The notes beneath the pieces are model-generated. The model worked only from the letters and a program-made list of their open reading frames with translations. It did no database searches and was not told where the DNA came from. The position numbers and the translations under genes were made by a program. Of a stretch of 11,026 nucleotides of DNA, positions 1 through 6,190 are shown piece after piece; the first letter of the stretch is position 1; each line of letters opens with the position of its first letter. Source of the stretch: Bacteroidales bacterium (GTDB lineage Bacteria > Bacteroidota > Bacteroidia > Bacteroidales > UBA932); contig JAEENZ010000206.1 of assembly GCA_016283985.1 (NCBI GenBank), positions 1 through 11,026 on the forward strand, given 5' to 3'.

Positions 1-312
1 TAGGAGAGTATAGTAAGGATGATTGTCCCGCAGCCATTCCATTATCTCGCGATACTGGGGATGCAACACGAATTCACCGCCTTCCAGGCCTACAACGGTC
101 TTGCGCGTGACGCACTTGCTGCCCACTATTGCCTTTATCTCATCCAGGCTCAGGCTCTCATGCGGCTTCTGCCAGATGGAACAATGCCTGCACTTGGACT
201 GGCAGATGGTAGTGGCATAAATCATCAACTGGCTCAGCTTCTTGTGCCGAGGCCTGGCCATGTTGTTCAGATACAACAACCCGTTATGGATGTAATCTCC
301 AAGTTTGTACAT
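1..312 (-). CDS. Radical SAM domain protein, N-terminal part (runs off the left edge)
   Basis: Only the first 104 codons are visible; the frame stays open to position 1. It shows the radical SAM cluster motif CX3CX2C at residues C37, C41 and C44, followed by S-I-W, and a GGE-type motif (E77-G-G-E-F81) that in this superfamily helps hold S-adenosylmethionine. Such proteins bind a 4Fe-4S cluster and cleave SAM to a 5'-deoxyadenosyl radical. The substrate cannot be told, because the C-terminal part (where an SPASM or other accessory domain would be) is missing. ATG at 312-310 is preferred: an in-frame TAA lies six codons upstream, with no other ATG, GTG or TTG between. The upstream bases show no Shine-Dalgarno. 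The gene lies just past a strong terminator, so it probably has its own promoter. I am confident of the superfamily and not of the function. Confidence 0.8.
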   Translation of the reverse strand, partial: MYKLGDYIHNGLLYLNNMARPRHKKLSQLMIYATTICQSKCRHCSIWQKPHESLSLDEIKAIVGSKCVTRKTVVGLEGGEFVLHPQYREIMEWLRDNHPYYTLL

Positions 313-341
313 CAGTGCGTAAAGTTAGTGATTTTTCATAT

Positions 342-379
342 AAAAAAGGCCGGGACCTTGTTTGGTTCCGGCCTTTTTT
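342..379 (-). terminator. Strong hairpin terminator after the SDR gene, possibly bidirectional
   Basis: Positions 342-357 pair with 364-379 to give a 16-bp stem with a single G-T wobble (354/367) and a 6-nt loop. The GC-rich core (348-353 with 368-373) is flanked by A6 on one side and T6 on the other, so the transcript ends in a U run whichever strand is read. On the minus strand it lies 15 bp after the SDR stop codon and 30 bp before the radical SAM start, so it should separate the two units. Confidence 0.9.
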
Positions 380-393
380 ATCTAAACAACAGA

Positions 394-1164
394 TTAGATG
401 CAGGTGTAGCCACCGTCGACGGCGATGTTCTGGCCGTTGACATAGGTGCTGGCGGGAGATGCGAGGAAGAGGGCGCAGGTGTCGAGTTCGCCCTGCTTGC
501 CATAGCGGCCAAGAGGAATGCTCTGCTTCGCAATTGCCTGGAAGTAATCGGAATCCAGGGTAGCGGTGGTGAGATCGGTGTAGAAGTAGCCGGGGCAGAT
601 GCTGTTGACGGTGATGCCGTACTTGCCCCATTCGGCTGCGAGTGCGCGGGTGAGGTTCACCACGCCGCCCTTTGCTGCATGATAGGGAGAGCTTCCGCAG
701 ATGAGGTTGCCCACGAGGCCATACATCGAAGCGATGTTGATGATGCGGCCATATCCGGCCTTGATCATCTCCTTACCGAATTCACGTGCGCAGACGAAGG
801 TTCCGAAAAGGTCGATCTGCATCTCGTGCTTGAACTGATCATCGGTGATTTCCTCGGCGGGAGCGACGGCACCGGTGCCTGCATTGTTCATGAGGATATC
901 CACGCGGCCGAACTTCTCGATCGTTGCGGCGACTGCTGCCTTCACCCTCTCGGTGTCGGTGATGTCGCATGCGAAAGGAAGAACCTCGACGCCGAACTCA
1001 GCGGTGATGGCCTTTGCATTCTCTTCAAGAAGGTTCATACGACGTGCAAGAAGCACAAGATTTGCGCCCTGGCTGGCGAATGCCTTGGCCATCTGGAGGC
1101 CCAGGCCAGTGGATGCGCCGGTAACGACTGCTACGCGGCCGGAGAGATCGAAATAATTTTTCAT
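394..1164 (-). CDS. Short-chain dehydrogenase/reductase (SDR), gluconate 5-dehydrogenase-like
   Basis: A 256-residue classical SDR, a cytoplasmic NAD(P)-dependent oxidoreductase. Visible motifs are the nucleotide-binding TGASTGLG (residues 15-22), D67 in the DIT motif, NNAG (93-96), the catalytic S146, Y161 and K165 (in YHAAK), and PGY (191-193). Arg41-Arg42 after the second strand suggests NADP(H) rather than NAD(H); this is inference. The end (GRYGKQGEL, then STYVNGQ and VDGGY) resembles SDRs often annotated as gluconate 5-dehydrogenase or 3-oxoacyl-ACP reductase, but the substrate cannot be fixed from sequence. Length is normal for the family and there is no signal peptide. It follows the RelA/SpoT gene after 50 bp that hold a possible promoter, and is closed by the hairpin at 342-379, so it may be both the tail of the upstream operon and a unit of its own. 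Confidence 0.9.
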   Translation of the reverse strand: MKNYFDLSGRVAVVTGASTGLGLQMAKAFASQGANLVLLARRMNLLEENAKAITAEFGVEVLPFACDITDTERVKAAVAATIEKFGRVDILMNNAGTGAVAPAEEITDDQFKHEMQIDLFGTFVCAREFGKEMIKAGYGRIINIASMYGLVGNLICGSSPYHAAKGGVVNLTRALAAEWGKYGITVNSICPGYFYTDLTTATLDSDYFQAIAKQSIPLGRYGKQGELDTCALFLASPASTYVNGQNIAVDGGYTCI

Positions 1165-1201
1165 TTTAAATATAGAGTATTAATATGTAAGTTTCAGTCT
1201 A

Positions 1202-1209
1202 CAAATATA
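1202..1209 (-). promoter_or_regulatory. Possible Bacteroidota -7 promoter element for the SDR gene
   Basis: Read on the minus strand this is TATATTTG, a full match to the TAnnTTTG -7 consensus of Bacteroidota housekeeping promoters, 37 bp before the SDR start in the short gap after the RelA/SpoT stop. No TTTG is present at the usual -33 distance (about 19-21 bp upstream), so the call rests on the -7 element and its intergenic place. Confidence 0.4.
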
Positions 1210-1214
1210 ATCAT

Positions 1215-3296
1215 TTATATCCGCTTTACCTTAAGAATATTACGCAAATTGCTTATTTGGGAGATGATTTTATCCAACTCCATATTGGAAGGCACCAGCA
1301 AGCGCACAGAAATGTCGTAAGTCCCTCCGCGGGGGTTTTCATTGACATTGAAAGAGCGCAACGAGGCCTTGAACTGGCCGATTATCTCCATAATGGAAGC
1401 CAGTGCGGACTGCTCCTTCTCGGCGGTAATGTTAAGCGTACATTGGAAGTCTCCCGAAGAAGCACTGTCCTGCCACACCACCTTCTGGATCCGGTAGGGA
1501 TACTTCTCCATCAGCTGGGCGGCGTTCGGGCAGCCCATGCGGTGTATCTTGATGCCGTCGGTGCGGGTCACGAAACCAAATACATCGTCCCCATACACGG
1601 GGTTGCAGCACTTGGCGAGCTTATAATCCAGTCCTCGTACGTTCTTGGCATTGATAACCAGGATCTCATCGCTTCCTGAAGTATAGCTGAGTGATTTCTC
1701 CTTCGGAGCCTGCTCGACCTCATGCGCCTGCACTTCCGACTGCTTCTGGATGTATGCCTTGATGTCGTTCACGTCTATCACCTCGCGGGCGATGTCAGCC
1801 ATGAAAGTGATGACGGAAGAGTACTGGTGGGCCTTCATGTACTCCTGCTGCATGGCATCCGGCCACTCGAGTTTCCAGTTCTTGAGGCGTCTTTCGAGCA
1901 GCTCGCGGCCATCGGCGCCCAACTTGCGTTCCTCGGCATCGAGTTCCTGCTTGATCTTGGTGCGGGCCTTGGAACTCACCACATAGTTCAGCCAGTCCCG
2001 GTTCGGGCGCTGATTCTTCGAGGTGATTATCTCGACGGTGTCACCGGTATGGAGTTTCTCGCGGATGGAGACCGCTTTACCGCCGATTCGCCCTCCCGTG
2101 CAACGAATACCCACGTTCGTGTGAATGTTGAAGGCGAAATCCAGTACGGAGGCGCCGGCAGACAGTATGCGAAGCTCCCCGGTGGGGGTAAATACGAATA
2201 TCTCCTTCGACGGCGGCTGGGGCAGGTCTTCGGGTTTGGATTCGGAAGGATGTTCGAGCGCATAGCGGACGGATTTCAGCCAACGGTCCATGTTCGCCTC
2301 GTGCTGCACGCCCTTGTAGGCCCAGTGGGCGGCCTGCCCGTTCTCGGCCTCATAGTCCATGCGCTTGGTGCGGATCTGTACCTCCAGGGCATTCCCCCGC
2401 TTGTTCTTGACGGTGATGTGCAGGCTCTCGTAGCCGTTCGGGCGAGGTGTTGTCAGCCAGTCGCGCAGGCGCTTCGTATCCGGCTCGTACTCCTCGGTAA
2501 CATAGGAATACACCTTCCAGCACAATTCCTTCTCCAGCTTGGGATCCTGGTCACAGTCGATGATGAAACGTATGGCGAACACGTCGTAGACCCCCTCGAA
2601 AGGCACTTTCTGCACCTGCATCTTGCGGTAGATGGAGTAGGCGGTCTTGGTGCGGATCTTCAGCTTATAGACTATCCCCGCATCGGAGAGCTTCTGCTTA
2701 AGGGGTTCTATGAACTCCGCCATCAGTCGCTCCCTGTCACGCTCGGTAGCCTTAAGCTTGTTGGTGATGGCCCGGTACTGCTCGGGATCCGCATAGCGGA
2801 AATAGATGTTCTCCAGCTCGCTCTTGATGTTGTAGAGTCCCAGCTGGTGAGCCAGCGGGATGTAGAGCATCAGGGTTTCCAGAACCTTCTGGTCGCGCGA
2901 GGACTTTGGGAAGATGGCAAGGTTGCGCATCACCTCCAGACGGTCCGCGATCTTCAGCACGGTCACGCGCGGATCGGTGGAGTACTGGACTATCAGTTTC
3001 TTATAGTTCTCAGCCTCCAGACGGGTATCCTTCGGCTTGATGGTGGAAATCTTGTTGAGCCCGTCCACCATCGTGAGTATGTCTTTGGGGAAGGAAGATA
3101 TGTCGACGTCGGGATGCGTGCGGGTGGCCTCGTGCAGATAGACCGCAGCGCTGCACTCGGCCGGCAGGCCGAGTTCGTCGCGGGCTATGGCCGCGACGGC
3201 GTCGGGATGCCCTATGAAGGGCGTCCCGTCGAAGCGCTGCTCATCCTTCAGGACTTCCAGGGCAAGCGCACGTGCTTGTTCGACAATCGCTTCCAT
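1215..3296 (-). CDS. Long RelA/SpoT homologue, (p)ppGpp synthetase with degenerate hydrolase domain
   Basis: A 693-residue protein with the full long-RSH layout: HD-type hydrolase region (about 25-160), synthetase (about 200-330), TGS (about 364-427), CC-type zinc-finger region (C563, C564, H585, C589) and C-terminal ACT (about 615-693). The synthetase keeps R224-K225, D238, Y289 in the NGYESLH segment, and E305 in the EVQIRT motif, so (p)ppGpp synthesis is likely. The charge motif is RLRD (276-279), like the RXKD of bifunctional enzymes rather than the EXDD of RelA. The hydrolase region is altered: H30, H55 and D118 remain, but the usual HDxxED reads HEATRT (55-60), and the Asn of the ADRLHN motif is V122. 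I infer a synthetase-biased enzyme. The start lies 5 nt after the mltG stop, with an AAGG-like stretch just before ATG, so the two are probably co-translated. The N-terminus is about 20 residues shorter before the first HD histidine than in streptococcal Rel. Confidence 0.93.
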   Translation of the reverse strand: MEAIVEQARALALEVLKDEQRFDGTPFIGHPDAVAAIARDELGLPAECSAAVYLHEATRTHPDVDISSFPKDILTMVDGLNKISTIKPKDTRLEAENYKKLIVQYSTDPRVTVLKIADRLEVMRNLAIFPKSSRDQKVLETLMLYIPLAHQLGLYNIKSELENIYFRYADPEQYRAITNKLKATERDRERLMAEFIEPLKQKLSDAGIVYKLKIRTKTAYSIYRKMQVQKVPFEGVYDVFAIRFIIDCDQDPKLEKELCWKVYSYVTEEYEPDTKRLRDWLTTPRPNGYESLHITVKNKRGNALEVQIRTKRMDYEAENGQAAHWAYKGVQHEANMDRWLKSVRYALEHPSESKPEDLPQPPSKEIFVFTPTGELRILSAGASVLDFAFNIHTNVGIRCTGGRIGGKAVSIREKLHTGDTVEIITSKNQRPNRDWLNYVVSSKARTKIKQELDAEERKLGADGRELLERRLKNWKLEWPDAMQQEYMKAHQYSSVITFMADIAREVIDVNDIKAYIQKQSEVQAHEVEQAPKEKSLSYTSGSDEILVINAKNVRGLDYKLAKCCNPVYGDDVFGFVTRTDGIKIHRMGCPNAAQLMEKYPYRIQKVVWQDSASSGDFQCTLNITAEKEQSALASIMEIIGQFKASLRSFNVNENPRGGTYDISVRLLVPSNMELDKIISQISNLRNILKVKRI

Positions 3297-3301
3297 ACCT
3301 T

Positions 3302-4333
3302 TTATTTATTACGCGCGTCAAGGGCTTTCTGATAATCTTTCGCGTTGCGGGAATGCTCGGTGAAAGTCTTGGCGAACCTGTGCAGTCCGTTGAACGAAGG
3401 GTCTGCGCAGAAGAACAGATATCCGTTCGCCGTATCGGGATTCAGCACGGCCTCCAGGTACGCCTTGTCCGGTACGGATATCGGCCCAGGAGGCAGCCCC
3501 GCATGGATGTAAGTGTTGTAGGGAGACTCCGTCTTCAGGTCTGCATTCAGTATGCGCGTCTTCTGGTAATCGAACAGGAAAGCGACCGTGGGGCAGCTCT
3601 GGAGCTTCATCCCCTTGCGCAAGCGGTTGATATAGACGCCTGCCAGCTTGGCGAAGTCTTCCTGGCGGTTGCTCTCCCCCTTCACTATGGATGCAAGTAT
3701 CGAAACCTGCAGAGGAGTCAGGCCCAGCGCTTTGGCCTTCGCCTTGTTCCCGTCGGTCCAGAAAGCATCCCAGGCCTTCTTCTGGCGGGCGAATATCTCA
3801 TCTATCGAATCCGTCCAGTACATCTCGTAGGTATCCGGGATGAACAGGCTGAAGGCCGTGGCGGGCTTGAACCCGTAGCGGGCCAGCAGTTCATCGTCCT
3901 CGAGCGCCAGGGCCACAGTGGCCGAATCCACCATCATCTGCGAGGATATGCTGCGCGCAAGCGACCCTTTCAGCCTCACTGCAGGGATGCGGAGCTTGAC
4001 CGGAGTCTGCCAGCCGTTGTTCAGCATGCGGGAGATATATGCGCTGGTCTGCCCGGGCTCGACGCTGTAGTGCCCGGGGGTCAGGTAAGTTGCAACCTTA
4101 TGCTCCTCGAAAGCCCGCTTCAGGCTTCCCGGACGGGCCACGCAGGTATCCAGCACCGCCAGCACGTCTTCCGGGGTAGTGTCGGGATACACGAACAGCT
4201 CCACGGCCTTGCGGACGTTCGGCAGTTTGTTGTCCGACAGCCAGCCCCATGCCATCCCACCGCCGACCACTAAAACGGCGACCAGGATACCGACCACCAG
4301 GCGGCCAAAAAGCGTATTTCTTTTCTTTGTCAT
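3302..4333 (-). CDS. mltG: Endolytic murein transglycosylase, MltG/YceG family
   Basis: A 343-residue inner-membrane protein that by family cuts nascent glycan strands and so sets their length. One membrane segment lies at about residues 11-32 after a basic start (KKR), and the rest should be periplasmic. Family marks include the FIPDTYEMYW segment (164-173), ILASIVKGE with the likely catalytic E220, the GVYINRLRKGMKLQSCPTV region (232-250), and SPYNTYIHAGLPPGPI (270-285). The first position of the EKET-like motif is Lys (KGES) instead of the Glu seen in enterobacterial MltG; the third-position Glu, kept in Bacteroidota homologues, is present. Its ATG overlaps the TGA of the upstream GH73/LysM gene (ATGA, 4330-4333), so translation is probably coupled, and the RelA/SpoT gene follows 5 nt downstream. 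Length fits the family. Confidence 0.93.
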   Translation of the reverse strand: MTKKRNTLFGRLVVGILVAVLVVGGGMAWGWLSDNKLPNVRKAVELFVYPDTTPEDVLAVLDTCVARPGSLKRAFEEHKVATYLTPGHYSVEPGQTSAYISRMLNNGWQTPVKLRIPAVRLKGSLARSISSQMMVDSATVALALEDDELLARYGFKPATAFSLFIPDTYEMYWTDSIDEIFARQKKAWDAFWTDGNKAKAKALGLTPLQVSILASIVKGESNRQEDFAKLAGVYINRLRKGMKLQSCPTVAFLFDYQKTRILNADLKTESPYNTYIHAGLPPGPISVPDKAYLEAVLNPDTANGYLFFCADPSFNGLHRFAKTFTEHSRNAKDYQKALDARNK

Positions 4334-5322
4334 CTCAAAGGTTTTTTCAGATAGATAACGTCGCCTTCGATGGGCATGTAATCAGCCGTAAGGCCCGGAT
4401 TCCACTTCAGAAGATACTTCATGCGCACTCCGAAGCGCTGGGATATCTCCCAAAGGCTTTCCGGCCTGTCGTCCGCAACATACATGGGCAGCCCGGTCGG
4501 CGCCTGGCGCTTCTTGGCCTTCAGGTAAACCACTTCCCCGATCTTCAGCGGACGCATGACGGGCACGTCGTTGAAACGCAGTATCTCCTTCTGGAAAAGA
4601 TTGAATTCCAGCGCGATGCTTTCGTAGGTGTCCTGATGCTCAGCATACACGCAGAGTATGCCGTTCTTCTTGAAGACCTTCCTGTCCAGACTGAAAGAAT
4701 ATGTTTCCCTTGGACCTCCCTTGCGCAAGGGATTCTGAACCTCCACCTGGGCCTTCTCCTCGATCTTGAGCGGGGATTCCGGAACGGCCACCGGGGCGCT
4801 GGTGACGGCACCTGCGGGAGTCTTGCCGGTATCGTACTGATACAGCTTGTAATCTTCTATAATCTTGATCAGTTTCTCCGCATATTTTGGATCGGTGGCA
4901 TACCCCGCCTTCTTGAGGCCTTTCGCCCAACCTTTGTAGTCGGTGGGCTTCAGTTCGAACAGGGGCTTGTACCGATCCTGATAGCGAAGGAAATCGCTGT
5001 GATCCTTAAAAGACTCCTCGGCGCTGCCGTAGACCCGGAAACACTCGTTGGGAGCATCGTCGTTCACCCTCATGGTCTTACCCTTCCAGTTCCGGTGGCA
5101 CTTGATGCCGAAATGATTGTTGCCATCCGCCGCAAGGCTGGAGAGGCCGTAGCGGGACTCCAGCATGCCCTGCGCAAGCGTGATGCTCGCCGGAACCCCG
5201 GAACGCTGCATCTCGCTTATCGCAATGGGCGCGTACTTATTAATATAATCATTCTGCGGAGTGTCCGACAGAGCCAGAAGCCCCGTCAGCATCGCAAGAA
5301 GAATCAGCAGATACCTTTTCAT
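4330..5322 (-). CDS. Secreted GH73 glucosaminidase-type peptidoglycan hydrolase with two LysM-like domains
   Basis: I choose the ATG at 5322 (330 residues): it starts a clear signal peptide (MKR, then a hydrophobic run to about residue 18), whereas the ATG at 5361 would add 13 residues ahead of it. The GH73 (FlgJ/mannosyl-glycoprotein endo-beta-N-acetylglucosaminidase) domain covers about 26-162, with the catalytic Glu in LAQGMLESRYG (E54 or E55 depending on the exact cut), NNHFGIK (68-74), FRVYGS (95-100) and a Y-A-T-D-P-K-Y-A-E-K end. A Pro/Ala/Val-rich linker (about 165-200) leads to two LysM-like repeats (about 222-268 and 279-326) that should bind glycan chains. It should cut N-acetylglucosamine linkages of peptidoglycan in the periplasm or at the surface. 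It overlaps the RNase Z gene by 74 nt upstream and mltG by 4 nt downstream. Confidence 0.9.
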   Translation of the reverse strand: MKRYLLILLAMLTGLLALSDTPQNDYINKYAPIAISEMQRSGVPASITLAQGMLESRYGLSSLAADGNNHFGIKCHRNWKGKTMRVNDDAPNECFRVYGSAEESFKDHSDFLRYQDRYKPLFELKPTDYKGWAKGLKKAGYATDPKYAEKLIKIIEDYKLYQYDTGKTPAGAVTSAPVAVPESPLKIEEKAQVEVQNPLRKGGPRETYSFSLDRKVFKKNGILCVYAEHQDTYESIALEFNLFQKEILRFNDVPVMRPLKIGEVVYLKAKKRQAPTGLPMYVADDRPESLWEISQRFGVRMKYLLKWNPGLTADYMPIEGDVIYLKKPLR

Positions 5323-6184
5323 ACTCGCGAATATACGGAATTTCGAAGATATCTCCATCATTTACGGTAAAGGATTCAGGGAAAATTTCCCGGCATTCTT
5401 CCCCAAGCGTGGCGATGTCCTTCACCCGCGAGGAATAATGCCCGATGACGAGTTTGCCGACACCTGCCTCCCTGGCGCAGGATGCGGCCTGAAGTGTCGT
5501 GGAGTGATAATACTGCTTCGCCTTGTCTTCCATCCCCTTCGGATAAGTGGCCTCGTGATACAGTATGTCCACTCCCTTCACATATTCCGCCAGTTCCTGG
5601 AACGGAGCAGTGTCCGAGACATAAGCATACGACCGCGGTTTCCATGGGTTCCGGCGCGGAGCTACCACTTCTTCGAACCTGAACCCATAGCAGTCAATTT
5701 TATGGTTCAGTTGGAATGCCGTCACTTTCACCAATCCTGCCAGGGCGGAAGGCAGTACCACTTCCGCAGCATTTTCCCGGAACGGGTCGCTTGGCGACGC
5801 GGAGGAAGTGGAACTGCCTTCCGCCCGGAGGCTATGGAATACTATTTCAAAGCCGAGATCTTGACCGAAATATGACAGGTAGAATTTGAGGATTGGCCCG
5901 AGATTCTGAGGACCGTAAATATGCAGGTCTTCCGTGCGATGATACAGACTCATCGTGCTCAGCAGGCCGAACAGCCCGAAACAATGATCCCCATGGATAT
6001 GGGAAATGAAGATGGCCTCTATCTTTACGAAAGAAAGGTGCTCCTGACGGATGCGCTGCTGGGTGCCCTCTCCGCAATCGATGAGAAACAAGCGCCCGTG
6101 CACGGACAGTGCCTGGGCGCTTGGATTTCTGTCGGAAAAGGGCAGGGCCGAAGCCGAGCCCAATATCGTCAGGGTGAAGTTCAT
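5249..6184 (-). CDS. rnz: RNase Z family metallo-beta-lactamase protein (arm-less RNase Z-like)
   Basis: A 311-residue beta-lactamase-fold protein of the RNase Z/ElaC type, which in other bacteria trims tRNA 3' ends. Metal ligands are in place: SHIHGDH (H62, H64, D66, H67), H161 in LNHKIDCYGF, D191 in YVSDT, the HEAT motif (210-213), and H249 in IGHYSSR. Compared from memory with Bacillus and Bacteroides RNase Z, the stretch between GFRFEE (167-172) and RSYAYVSDT (184-192) is about 40 residues too short: the flexible arm (exosite) with its GP motif, which grips the tRNA elbow, is absent. There is also a Ser-rich insert (about 122-136), and the C-terminus runs some 25 residues past the expected end, over the signal-peptide codons of the next gene. 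It starts 6 nt after the rpsA stop, so it belongs to that operon. The fold is secure; true tRNA 3' processing is less so. Confidence 0.85.
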   Translation of the reverse strand: MNFTLTILGSASALPFSDRNPSAQALSVHGRLFLIDCGEGTQQRIRQEHLSFVKIEAIFISHIHGDHCFGLFGLLSTMSLYHRTEDLHIYGPQNLGPILKFYLSYFGQDLGFEIVFHSLRAEGSSTSSASPSDPFRENAAEVVLPSALAGLVKVTAFQLNHKIDCYGFRFEEVVAPRRNPWKPRSYAYVSDTAPFQELAEYVKGVDILYHEATYPKGMEDKAKQYYHSTTLQAASCAREAGVGKLVIGHYSSRVKDIATLGEECREIFPESFTVNDGDIFEIPYIREYEKVSADSSCDADGASGSVGHSAE

Positions 6185-6190
6185 CGGGAA

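Noticed and set aside
320..327. TAACTTTA on the minus strand as a -7 element for the radical SAM gene
   Set aside because: It misses the final G of TAnnTTTG, leaves under 10 bp to the start codon and has no -33 box, so support is too weak to list, although some promoter must exist nearby.
19..1320. A 433-codon open frame on the plus strand across the radical SAM, terminator and SDR regions
   Set aside because: It crosses a strong terminator and two recognised minus-strand genes and shows no family motifs.
1722..3332. A 536-codon open frame on the plus strand opposite the RelA/SpoT gene
   Set aside because: It mirrors a gene with clear domains throughout; its translation is rich in Val, Leu, Gly and Arg without any recognisable motif. 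It is a shadow of a GC-rich gene.
3655..3680. Altered KGES in place of EKET in MltG as a dead active site
   Set aside because: The third-position Glu, which I take to be the catalytic one and which is kept in Bacteroidota homologues, is present (E220), so the protein is probably active.
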